Of a DNA stretch of 64,000 nt, positions 50,555 to 61,501 are shown piece by piece. Position numbers and translations under genes: made by a program. Below the pieces are notes generated by a model. The model saw only the letters and a program-made list of their open reading frames with translations. It was not told the DNA's origin and ran no database searches. The DNA is taken from contig CM034135.1 of the NCBI GenBank assembly GCA_019914995.1, positions 3,164,501 through 3,228,500 of the forward strand, in the 5' to 3' direction. Position 1 is the first letter of the stretch. Each line of letters opens with the position of its first letter. The stretch is from Acanthochlamys bracteata (Eukaryota > Streptophyta > Magnoliopsida > Pandanales > Velloziaceae).

Positions 50555-53047
50555 GAGTTACAATATGCAATAACCAGGAAGGAAAAAGCTAGCGTAGGAT
50601 TGCAAGCAATTTGTTTATTTTGGTTTATTATGGAGATGTGTGCAATTGGGATGAAATCGGGGAAAGAGAAGAAGAGAAACCGTCAACTGTAAAGATCATT
50701 GGAGAAGTTTGTTTGACCGTTTCGAGGAACCGGAGAAGACGGTCAACCTGTCGCGGAGGGTACTCGGTTACAAGTGAACCTAATTTTAAAAGCTTGTAAA
50801 TTTTTTATTTGTTCGAGAGAAAATGAATTTTAACTGAATTTAACAAGAACAACTTTTTTGAAGAATAGTTCCAAGAAATCAAACCTGTTGTTCATCCACC
50901 GGAGTACTCTTATTATATGAGTTTTGAGTAACTTTTAATCCCAAAAATTAGCTTAAAAAGTGATGATACACAAACTCATATAAACAGTAATCTAATTTGA
51001 TATATAAATAATATCGGATAATTTAACACTCTCCTCATCTGTATCATGCAAGATCGGGTCTAATTTCGAATGACACCAATTCTTTTATAGAGCCAATTTT
51101 TACATATGTTACGTTCTAGTACAATAGATAGGTTTAAAATAAAAATCAATATCAAAATTTAGCTAAAAAATTGAGTGTTTCCAAATTGTTCCTTTGCCAT
51201 TATTTACTAACTCTTCTATGTAGAATATGATTTCAGACTTTCTTGTATGGAGATAAGCAATTATTTGGTCGTCCAACTTCTTGATCGTGGTTGAGCTCTT
51301 GCAAAGATCAACTGTTCGTCTTTTGAGAATAATGTACTAATGTAAGGGTTATGTTTGTTTTTCTGTCATCTATATACTAGGATAGAATAGCGCAGCTCGA
51401 TTGTCTACTCCCAAATGGTAGATGAAAGTGCGGTTGAAGTGTTTATAAAACTAAATTTTTATAAAATTAAAAATATATATATATATTTTTTAAAAATTAT
51501 GTATTTTAATTTAAAAATAAAAATAATACAAAATTTTATAATATATAATTTTTTATATTTACTAAAATTTAAAATTAATTTTATAAAATATTATTAAAAA
51601 ATATAAATAAAAATTTAAAATGATAAACTGTTAGAAAAGCAATCCAAACGTCTCTGTAGTCCAGATCGTCCTCAGCGACACTACCGGCGTGTTTACCAAC
51701 ACCCCTAAACTCCACTTTCCTTAAATTCAAATTTTACATAAATACATATAAAAATTAAAATAAAATTTTTTTTATCAATAAATTTTTTTTTAAAATTCAA
51801 ATTTAAAACTTACTAAAAATATATAATTAATATAAAATTTTATTTTTTATTAAATATTTTTTATTTTTATTTTATTTTTTAAATTTACTTCCTAAAAACT
51901 CTACTTCACCTAAAAACTCTACTTACACCCCTTGATAAACACGCCCTACATGATTGAGTAAGCACACCAAAAGCACTGTACCTCAATGACATGAGAAGAT
52001 TTTTGTGTATAACTGATTTTAACTATAATAAAAATAAATAATAAGTAATTATAATAAATAATTTTTTATATTTTAAAAAAATTTTAACTAAATATGATAC
52101 ATTATTATAAAAAATTTATTAAAATATATAAAATAAAAAATTAATTAATATTTTTTTTGTAATGAAAAACCAAACAGCCCGTCGTTGCACCAAAAAATTG
52201 TAATTATATTTTGTTGGTTGCGGTCAACGAGATTGAGGAGTACGAGATCAAGGGAATTATATGCACCGTGGAACTAATTTTGGAGTGCTGAAAATCTTCG
52301 AAGTTCCGAAGGCTATGTTGTAATCCTTACATCACAGTTGACTTGACCAGATGGAGAACTTCAAATTTAGACCAAACGGAAAAAAAATTCAGAATACTTT
52401 TTCTTCTATTAACGGTGGAAAAAGGATATCAATAATTACATCATGGATTATTTTTCTAGAAGCAACATAGAAATCTTGTAGTCCAATTAGTGTAATCAAA
52501 TATTTAAACTTGCGATAATTTTCACATGTTAATTGTGTATAGAAAAAGCAAGCCAATAAAGACCAACTTAGAAATGGAAGGCTTTTTCAGGATGGCCATA
52601 TATATTTTGCCACAAAAGTCAATTGGACGGCATGATCAAAGAACCTTTTAAGGAACCACCTTATCCAATAATTTAGAAGTTATTCGTAGTTTGATTAGAA
52701 CTCAAAAACTTAAATTTGAAACTAGAAAGATATAAATCAAATAGAAGTACTTGCAGCATTATCATTTATTATGGTCTTGATTGCGAAGAGAGCAATGTAA
52801 AAATAAACTAGAAGTATAAACTTTTACTGTATCTTTCTTTCTTATATGTTTCAGTTTCATCTATGGAGCTAAGTTACATATAACATCATTCAAGTATAAG
52901 AGTGTTTGTCAAACAAATGAACAAATTATATATCCTAAAAGTCTCTAAGATTGTCCTTGTGTCTCTCTTCATGACACAAAAGAATTTCAGTATGAGCTAT
53001 ACAGTTTTAAAATTGTATCAGTAAAGCAACTGTTCTAAACCAAAATT
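50555..53047. other. Noncoding between CHX-C and WRKY33
   Basis: CHX-C promoter, then A+T-rich DNA (51460-51900 and 52020-52150 are nearly pure A+T). A string near 51020 (taatttaacactctcctcatc) resembles an LTR end followed by a purine tract, but no partner LTR was found. No gene was seen. Confidence 0.55.
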
Positions 53048-55423
53048 TCAGCTCAAGAATGAATCAAAAAAGTCATCTTTTGGCTCTTCTTTTGTTGTAA
53101 GAATCATGCTATCTATCTCTTGCAGGTGCTGCTGATGTTGCTGCTGCTGCTGTGGATGATGATTTACGTAGCTGTTCATCGAGTTGTCGTACCCTTGGTG
53201 GAACGGGTAGCTCGATGCGGGGTTTTCGAGCATCTCTAGTGTATAAGAAGGTTGTCGTCTGTCAGGCATGTCAGGCATGTTTACTCCTCTGGTGAAGAAA
53301 GGGTTAGAAGTGATGTTGTTAGATTGGTTGGTTACAACCGAAGGCCTGGCCATTGCTACGTCGTAGACATTGTTGTTGTTGCTGCTGCTGCTGATGTTGT
53401 TTGACAATGGTGGTCTGTTGATGTTATGGGCTGCGCTACCTCTGGGTGCAGGCACGCCGTGGTTGTGCTTGCCTTCGTAGGTAGTGATCACTGCCCTTAC
53501 ATCATGCGACGCCCTCTCCACATGCTTTCTCACATTACAACCAACTGTGGTACACTTGTAGTAGCTCCTGAGAATACAAATTGTATAGAAAACTGTGAGG
53601 AAACTGTCTTGAATTTTACTGGTTTGGTATTGCTAATTACTATACAATTAGATAAATATTGAAATGGGGCTTCTGAATTAGTGCTGATGATCACCTTGGA
53701 TTGGGATTCCCCTTAACCACCTTCTGCCCGTATTTACGCCACCGGTATCCATCATCAAGAATATCGATATCACTCATTGTCTGAACCACCACTCTTGGCT
53801 CCCTCACCGTTCGGTTTCCCGAACCTGACATCTCTCCATTCCTTAATTCTTGCTTCCTACAAAGACAACAATAGTGCCTAGGTTGGCTTTCTATAAACTT
53901 GAATGATATGCAAACGTTCATGACTAAATGGGAGAATCTACATTTGCTTACCATCGCTTAGCGTCTCGGTCATCATCATCACCATCATCAAGCTCATCTC
54001 CATTACTTCTACGAGAGCTCCTATCAAGATCATCATCTCCGAAAGAGGCAGAAGAGTTCTCAGGAGTTGTCGCAACGAACGATTGCTCTGATGCTTCTGA
54101 ATGAAAAGAAGAATGGATGGGTTGCGACGACGATGATCCCTTTCTAGTAGACTGAGGCTTCGGATGGTTGTGAGTTCCTTTATACACAATCTCAGTAATG
54201 ATTCCTTCGAAGTTCTTCTCAACTTTCTTTTTTGTTGGGCAACCAGGGTAAGTGCACTTGTAATAACTCCGCGGGTTCTCGCTGCCTTTCACTTGTTTCT
54301 GCCCGTATTTCCTCCAGTTATAGCCATCATCCAACCTCCTTTGTTGCTGATCAAAAGGGTTCGCGTTCATTGGTGGAGCAACTGCTTCAGTTTTAATGTT
54401 GTGTTCTACAGAAGGCAATCCAGATGATGATGAATCGTTTCTCTGTTCTTGGTAACTCCATGGTTTTCTATCTGTTAAGCGTTCACTCTAGATTAAATTT
54501 CAAAACACAAAATATATTAGCTTCTGCAAATATTAATGAATAAATAAATAAAATAAAATGACAAGTTATTACATACATACCGAAGAAATCGAAACTAAAG
54601 AAGGCTGAAATGATGAAGCTTGCATGCTGCTGCTTGATGGCACTGGATTTGTTTGGAAAGAGAACTTATATTGTTCTTTGCCTTCCAATAACTTATTGTT
54701 TTGTTGAGAAATAGTAGAAGAGGTGTTGCTGTTCATCTTGGTAAAATTTTCTGTAAGAAAACTTCCAGTGGTTGGAGATGGCATTATCTGTTCATAGAAA
54801 TGGAGGAAATCAAATTAGTTTCCACTACTTCTTAAAAAAATAATAGTTGCTTAAATATATAGATTGACAATACGAATACGAAAGAATCGAATTCGCTTTT
54901 AAAAGGATAGATATGGTCTTGACAGGTGTTACAGTAGAAAGAAATGGCAAAGTTGAACTACGATAGATGTGATAGCGTTAGAGCAATAGAATCATAACAA
55001 TATCAGATAGGGAAAGATAATTTTTCCGATATTACTTAAAAACTTAGCTAAATCAACTATCATAAGAGAAAGTAATCACAAAAGCATGCATACATGATAT
55101 TGGATGATAAAATGAATGAATCTATCAACGAAACAAGTACTTACACTAGAAGAAGGTAGTAGCATAGGAGAGTTGATCAAGAACTCTGATGGGCTAAGAC
55201 CGGCTGAGAAGGCGAAGTAGGACGAAGGAGAAATTGGAGGAGGAGAAATAGGGAGCGAAGGAGGTGGAGCTGATTTGTACTTAGGTAGTAGTATCCCTGC
55301 CGCTCCATCAGCAGCTCTCCGATCGCTGGCTATAACGTTGATGTTAGAAGATGAGAACGAGAAAGAGACGGGCATCGTACTTGAACTTGTTGATGTCTCT
55401 AAGCTTTCTATTGAAGAATCCAT
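53048..55423 (-). CDS. WRKY33: Group I WRKY transcription factor, WRKY33 type
   Basis: Five exons (55423-55145, 54787-54581, 54487-53952, 53856-53695 and 53567-53048) join to 567 residues. The N-terminus has a Ser-Pro cluster ([32 protein letters not shown]), the MAP-kinase docking/phosphosite region typical of WRKY33. Two WRKY domains follow: WRKYGQK at about 220 with a C2H2 finger ending HNH, and WRKYGQK at about 380, ending HNH. The intron inside the second domain after NPNPR is the conserved group I position. The C-terminus has a Gln/His run and ends [14 protein letters not shown], as in WRKY33. The protein is nuclear and binds W boxes; in Arabidopsis WRKY33 drives defence against necrotrophs and camalexin genes. 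A W box lies upstream. Confidence 0.92.
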
Positions 55424-57414
55424 CAAGAATAAACAAGAAACAAGAACAGAATATTGAATGATCAGCAATACAAAAACAGAGAATACTAGTTTGAACTTTA
55501 AAGAGAAAGGAAGGACTTTTTGATTTAGGCTGGTGATGGATCACCAAATAAGATGGAAACGGTGAATGCTTTTCGGTAGCTTGTTATTTTGAGCACTTAA
55601 GTATGTACGTAAAATATAGATTGTTTAAGTTTGTAAGAGAGAAGAATCTACTTGGAAGGAGAAGATTTTGACCGTGAAGGATGAAGGACCCGGAATGGTC
55701 AGAGCTTGTGGCTTTGAAATTTTGAACGAAATATTATGTTAGAATTACTTGGCGGCCGTAAGATGGACTCATTCAAACGTTAACAATTTGTATGCCCTTC
55801 TGCTACGTGGATGGTTAAGCAGTTGTAATTAAAAGTCCATCTAATATTTTATAAAATTTATTTAAAAACTTTAAAATTTTTAAAATTTAAATCATGAAAT
55901 TTTATTAATAATTATTTTTACTATATTTCAACATAAAAAAATAAAATTTATTTTCTAAAAAAACGAAAATATTTTTTATTTCCCAAAAACTCTTTTTAAA
56001 AAACATTCACTAAGATTAGCAAATATAACAGGTAGTAGTTTTATATAGAGCATCTCTAATTGTAAAACCTCAATGATTGTACAGAATTATTACTGTATGT
56101 ATAAATACAGGTTCCATTCTATACAAACACTTTTGGATGCAAACAAAAAACTATGACAATCAAATTCAGCTGAACTTTTTCGTAGCGATAAAATGACTCA
56201 AAGAATTACCCCTTTCCTGTTTCCAGACTGAAACATCTGCTGTACTTGCGATGGAAATCCCTGGATCAGGCACGCAGTAAATTTTTGGAAAATCTCCTCC
56301 AATTCTATAAAAAATCTCAACTCTGCAAAGCAGCGGAACTGACTTCTGACTATCATCGTACAACAACAAAAACCAAGCCATCATGATCTCAATAAAGTTG
56401 GATTGACTAAATGGCACAATCGATCAATCTGACTTCCTCACTTAATTAAATAATGCAAGTCTTCCGAGGATGCATCAATGACAATGTAGCAATGCTTGAC
56501 CCTGGACCCTTTTATTCTTAAGAAGCTTCTCCAGATGAACTTTGACCATGGAATGCAATACTGATCTTGGAAAGGACCACACAATGAATGCTATATGTCT
56601 CAATGTAAAAGGAGCTGGGTCTTACTAGTTCTCCTGTATATTAAGCCATGTGATTATTTGTTTCCAGACTTCATTAGCTTCCTGCTGAACCAGCCAAGGG
56701 ATCATGTCAGAAAATCATTACACCCAACATGCACCCAATACACTGACAGAAGAGTTGAATAGTTAAACAGCAATTCTGTTCCTGTCAAATGCTATTTCGG
56801 ACTACCTAGGATTATCAGTATACAAACGTTGTAAAGGCAAGTTAAAAAATGAGCAAGAGTTTTTTTGTTAGAAAATCAGTAAGATCTTCTCTCATATACT
56901 ACAAACAGTTAAGAAGCAGTTCATCAACACAAAGACGTAACCAGTACATCTTCTCTCAGACATTTCTACAAACAGTTAAGAAGCATAATAAGCTTTTGAA
57001 GAAGAATAAGCACAACTACAAGCTTCATAAAGTAATAGAAGAAGAAGCAATTGTTCATATTGACCGGAAAGAACAGACAACATTATTAAGAACTAATGGA
57101 ACACTCACCTAAAGAAAAAGCACCGAAAATTTAAAGAAAGCCGGCAACAATTGATCAACAACAATACTAGTTGTTACTCTTCATCATCTTCAACATCATA
57201 CCACCAACATTCAACCATAAGAATGTCTATAGGCTAGTGAGAAAGAAGGCTTCAGACATATATTCAAATAGCGAAGAAAATTCTTTCTGAAACCTTGTCA
57301 GTTGAAAATGCAAGTACATACTCTTCTGCCACTACCAATGGTATCAAACCGAGCACTACTGTAACACCGTCGGTAACAAATTCATCATTCACCAGCATGA
57401 AATCCTAGGAACCC
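55424..57414. other. WRKY promoter and coding-like scraps
   Basis: WRKY33-like 5'UTR/promoter, then AT-rich DNA. On the minus strand, 56166-56417 has an open frame (...GGDFPKIYCVPDPGISIAS) and 56630-56712 has a short coding-like tail (MIPWLVQQEANEVWKQIITW, stop). I could not assign either; they may be exon remnants. The region 56849-57112 is a Ser/Lys-rich open frame with no motif. Confidence 0.45.
55668..55673 (+). promoter_or_regulatory. W box upstream of the WRKY33-like gene
   Basis: TTGACC about 245 bp upstream of the start codon (read from the minus-strand gene). WRKY33 is known to bind such sites, including in its own promoter. A single 6-bp motif is weak evidence by itself. Confidence 0.4.
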
Positions 57415-57615
57415 AACACTGTACTCTTTATTCTTAAGGTCGGCGAACCAATTCAACCCTATCTTAAGCAATGAATTCAAACTCGGTGGCAGCGTTGTGC
57501 TCGTCAATGTAACAATGGTTATCTTTGAAGACTTCAAACCTTCTCTCATTCTCGCTGAGCTTCTTCTTTGCTTATCTCAAGGATTGAGATGATCGAATCA
57601 GCAGCAGCAGCAAAG

Positions 57616-57782
57616 CTAGGGAGATACAATATCGGAATAATTAATTCAGATAAAACATTCGAAGAATTCAATTTAATTCAAAAACTTAACCCAATAAATT
57701 ATGAAACTGTCTAGTATATTAATTCTATTATCATCTTATCTTTACTCAACGTGAGATTAATATATTCATTCTTAACCTAATA
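57616..57782 (-). repeat. LTR of the second TRIM (left)
   Basis: About 167 bp, from tagggagatacaatatcgga to cttaacctaata. It shares ccaataaattatgaaactgt and ctagtatattaat with the LTRs at 27879 and 28577. Confidence 0.7.
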
Positions 57783-58125
57783 ATCTTCGAACATACTATC
57801 GCGCACCAAATACATCGATCGTTCAGAATTTCAATTAGTTAGCTCCAAGCACTATTACTGCACACCAAAAGCCAGCCATCAGAATCTAACTTATTTGAAA
57901 TTCCTACTCATATTTTGTAGAAGATCATGCGAGTCACACTGCTCTTAACCCGTTCATCACATTACCAGTTAGAGTTACAATATGCGCCGGTCGCCTCACT
58001 TTTCTCGCTCACACTTTGCGAAAACTCTATATGAATCACATTGCTTTTAACATGCTCATCCACTGTCAGCTAGAGCTACTACGTGCATCGGACTTTTTGC
58101 CAAACTATCGAGACTTTGATACAAC

Positions 58126-58314
58126 TACTGAAGAGATACAACACCGAAGAAATTAACTCAGATAAGCCATTCGAAATTCGGTCAATACAGTAGAAAGTCC
58201 AATCTAATTCAAAATTTTAAGCCAATAAATTATAAAAATGTCTAAATATATTAACCCACTTTTTATCTTATTGTTATTCAAAATAAAATTGATTTATTCA
58301 ATTTTAACCCAACA
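58126..58314 (-). repeat. LTR of the second TRIM (right)
   Basis: About 189 bp, from tactgaagagatacaacacc to ttttaacccaaca, with many substitutions relative to its partner. Confidence 0.7.
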
Positions 58315-58380
58315 GCTACTACTAAAAAAAGAACAAGAAGAACAGAGCCGAAGGTTTCTCTACCACCAATCTTTGTCTCA

Positions 58381-59686
58381 CGTTGCTACGATTTCTGATC
58401 TCACTGTTGCTACCGGTGACTCAGTAAGCAAGTGACTTGTTTCGAAACGGTAACTGAGTCTCCGAATTTTGGTCAGATCCGGCTCGTCCGAGCCGAATCT
58501 AACTACACTGATTTCGTGGGTTATAATAAAAAAAAAAAGCCTATTTGGCATTGCTTAAAATAAATTAATTTTTTAAAAATTATTTTTAGTAAAATTTTTA
58601 GAAACAAAGTTTTTAATATTTTTTAATATTTTGAAAATTATTTTAAATACTATAAAGAACTTTTTTAAAAAACAAATATAATAATAATAATAACATACAA
58701 GCACAGTTAAATATGCCATGAGCCTGCTATGGTTGCCAAATATTTTGGAACAGAGATGCCAAACAATGTGGCCAACATGTTTTGCTATCTTTCTTCTCAT
58801 CAGGCGGTAGACGTGAATAAGCCTGGGAACTCGTTGGTTCATTTTTAGACTGCAAAGCTCTCGTTACAAACAGCTGATTCAAAATTTACAGTATGCTAAT
58901 ATTTTTTTTTCACTAACATTTCCTTTTTGGAGAGAGAATTAATAACTACAACTAAGCCAAATTAATAAAATTAACATATTATAGTCATCATACTCAAAAT
59001 TATCAAACTTTCGATTTAAATTTTAAAATACTACAATTTTATAATTTTACTTTAATAAAATAATCTCGATTTCAAATAAATTTTTTTAAAAATAAAATTT
59101 CATCTAAATTCTAATTTAAATATTAAAATGGGTAAAATTTTAATTTTTTTATGATTTTATTTTTGAAAAAAATTTATAATTAAAAAAATTTTGTTGTAAA
59201 ATTTTATTGAGTCTTTTATAAAATTTAAGAAAATTTTATATAAAAAATTCTTTAATAAAATATAGAGTGGTTTTTAATATAAAATTTAAAAAAATTTTAA
59301 AATTTTTTAAATGCACTAACTTTTCATTTAAAAAATATTAAAAATATTTTTATAAAAAATTCTTAATAATATTTAAAAAATTGTTTATAAAAATTATCAT
59401 TACGTAAATTCTTACGATTTTATTAAAATTCTGATTTTATATTTTATTTCTGCGAAACAATTTTATCTAAAATCTCTGACTTTGATAACTTTGATGCCAC
59501 TACCTGTCATGCTACATCATTAGCAATATACCAAAAATGTGCAGAAACTGAAGATGATACCACTAGAAAAGAACAAGTAAAGCTCCATCGATGCAGAAGA
59601 CTCGTATGGTTAAAACTCTTCTGTGGAGGCTCATGCTCTTCCACTTGTCAGTCTAGAACTATATTGCGTGGAGCTTGCAAGGTGCA
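58381..59686. other. Noncoding upstream of the HMA gene's 3' end
   Basis: Mostly A+T-rich (58550-58680 and 58960-59470). An 89-codon open frame on the minus strand at 58573-58842 has no recognisable motif. The last 150 bp are the 3' flank of the HMA gene. Confidence 0.55.
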
Positions 59687-60326
59687 TCAATGGTCTGCTG
59701 CACCTGCTTCAGGGCATCCATCACCTGTCCACGGAGTCGCAGTTTTCCCAATTTTTTGTAAGACCTTCACAACTTCTTCCGTTGTTACGTTCCCGGTGAC
59801 TGAAACTTTGTTATTCTCAGTGTCAACTCTATATGTCTCAATATCTGCAAGTTTTCGTAAAAGCTGATACCCGTCAAATGATTGTAAACTGTTGAGCTAA
59901 TTAAGAAGGGAACCTCACAATATTTGTTGATATCTAGAGTCTTAGACATAAAGTATATAGAGCTAACGGCTTTACCTTCAATTTTCTTAATCGCCTTCTT
60001 GATTGCCTCGCGACATCTTTCACAGTGCACTCCTACCCTCAGCTCTACCACCTGTGATCTGGACTATTTATTTGAATAATGATAACAACACATGGACAGA
60101 TCAGCGTATGTTGGTAAATGATGTCAGATAACTCTATACTCTGAAAAGTTTAGTTGCAACATGCAACTGCGGAGTTTAACCAATAATTTTAGGCATTCAT
60201 ATATGATATATCTCTCCATTCTTATAGAATATCACAAAATTTTGAAATTCAATGTAGCAAAAGGGTCTCTATAGCAAAACAATCATCCTGACGACATAAC
60301 AAAAATTAGAGTTTACTTACATCCAT
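59687..60326 (-). CDS. Small HMA (heavy-metal-associated) domain protein
   Basis: Three coding exons are proposed: 60326-60321 (only Met-Asp), 60051-59976 and 59844-59687. They join in phase to 79 residues. The whole protein is one HMA fold: VVELRVGVHCERCREAIKKA carries the metal-binding Cys12-x-x-Cys15, then IETYRVDTEN, KVSVTGNV and EVVKVLQKIGK. The C-terminus (...CPEAGAADH) has no CaaX box, so it is not an isoprenylated HIPP. By family knowledge such proteins bind Cu+ or related metals as chaperone-like carriers. The first exon is uncertain: the frame stays open upstream of 60326 (SEPYLCPLEAQECPCRSS), so an N-terminally extended form is possible. Confidence 0.82.
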
Positions 60327-61203
60327 TGAGCTCCTGCAGGGGCACTCCTGAGCTTCTAAAGGACAAAGATATGGTTCTGAGTTTTGACGCTGCTAACTTA
60401 TAGTGCTGGGTAGAGATTCCTTAATTTGGTAGGGAGGCCGGGAAACTTTTAAAAATGAAGAAAGCATAAGACATCCTACTTTTCTTTTAAGTAAAAAAGG
60501 CAGTTCACACACTTCAAAAAGTGGCTACAGCTGGATGCAGACACAAAAGTTCTTCTCGATCCTGCATCTTTTATGCATCTACGGCTATCAAACAACACAA
60601 CAGAATTTATTCTTGTGATTATTATGTAAACCTTTCTTACGTGCCTTTCCCGAAAAAGTATATGCTATGCGCGCACTTATTCCTGTCACTTGTCATTTCC
60701 TATGTGAATCTTTCTCATGATTTAGCCTTAAATGTCAAAGCTGTGCACGGTATATTCGTACTTCATTCATTATTGAAGACAATACATGTTTCCCAAAGAT
60801 AAATATCTCGCTTCAACCCCAAAGTTCTAACCATGAGCATTCACATTTTAGTTACGAAAATTAAATGCTTTCATCCAAAACATTAGCCTTTATGCCTTCT
60901 AATGCAACTTTGCAAATAATGATCAGCTAATACACTGAAACAGAAGAGAGTATGCACTGGGTAATTAGCATTACATCTTCTGTATTCAGGATCAGCAACA
61001 AAAGAAAAACATGCCTTTATGACCTTTATTGTAATTTTGTTGGTCGATTGGCATCTCTTTGTAAATCAAGAACAACTCTTAAGATAAGCGAAATTTCAAA
61101 TCCTAACCAAAAGTACGTGGCAATGATGTTCTAATTTCTATTGCAAAATTTGGGTAACTATTAACATGGTTAAAATTGAGAAGAAATACACTAAGACATT
61201 TCA
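60327..61203. other. Spacer between HMA gene and the PPR tail duplication
   Basis: Possible 5' exon/UTR of the HMA gene close to 60327-60400 (see that entry), then AT-rich DNA. The open frames at 60521-60802 and 60952-61134 show no motif. Nothing else was seen. Confidence 0.5.
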
Positions 61204-61501
61204 AAGTTCCTAAGTCAGCAGAATGAATTACCTGTTCATCAGAACTTCAATCCATGCTATGCCTAAAAACCAACAACGGGTGCTTCGAGCCAATGAAGTA
61301 GCTGAAAGTTCCTTCACCAATAATCCTTGCAAAAGCGGCAACCGTTTTTATAGCATTTACAAGTTCCTCAGTCAGCTGAATGAATTACTTGCTCATCACA
61401 AGTTTGATCCTTACCATGCCAGAATAATCAGCATCTGGTGCTTGGAGTCACTGAAGTAGCTGAAGGTCAGTTCACCAATAATCATTGCAAGAGCAGTAAC
61501 C
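61204..61501. repeat. 157-bp tandem duplication of the PPR gene's 3' end
   Basis: Two direct copies begin aagttcct.agtcagc.gaat at 61204 and 61361, offset by 157. They share tcaccaataatc.ttgcaa.a and end at ggcaacc/agtaacc (about 61344 and 61501). The right copy contains the PPR stop codon (61472-61474) and last codons; the left copy holds a mutated version of the same tail. Many substitutions separate them. Confidence 0.8.

Larger units (their letters stand above)
57616..58314 (-). mobile_element. Second TRIM copy, older
   Basis: Same family and orientation as the element at 27874-28913. LTR-like ends lie at 57616-57782 and 58126-58314 (..TTTTAACCCAACA). The interior matches segment by segment (cgcgcaccaa, catcgatcgttcaga, gcaccrtyactrcacaccaa, agttagagytacaatatgcg). 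The primer-binding-site region is eroded (agactttgatacaac). It is more diverged than the first copy. The flanks share a residual TAGC, compatible with a decayed target duplication. It interrupts the protease pseudogene. Confidence 0.8.
57415..58380 (-). pseudogene. Papain-like cysteine protease fragment, split by a TRIM
   Basis: On the minus strand, a hydrophobic signal-peptide-like stretch (SVLLVLFLVVA, near 58350-58315) is interrupted by the TRIM at 57616-58314. It resumes with FAAAADSIISI and then ERRFEVFKDN, YIDEHNAA and IGLNWFADLKNKEY. This is the I29 prodomain with the ERFNIN and GNFD-like positions of RD21-type proteases. There are frameshifts before ERRF and after NAATEFEF, and no start codon in frame. 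The mature catalytic domain is missing. This is a dead 5' fragment. Confidence 0.7.

Noticed and set aside
50990..51060. LTR-end-like string with a purine tract near 51020
   Set aside because: No matching second LTR or coding region nearby.
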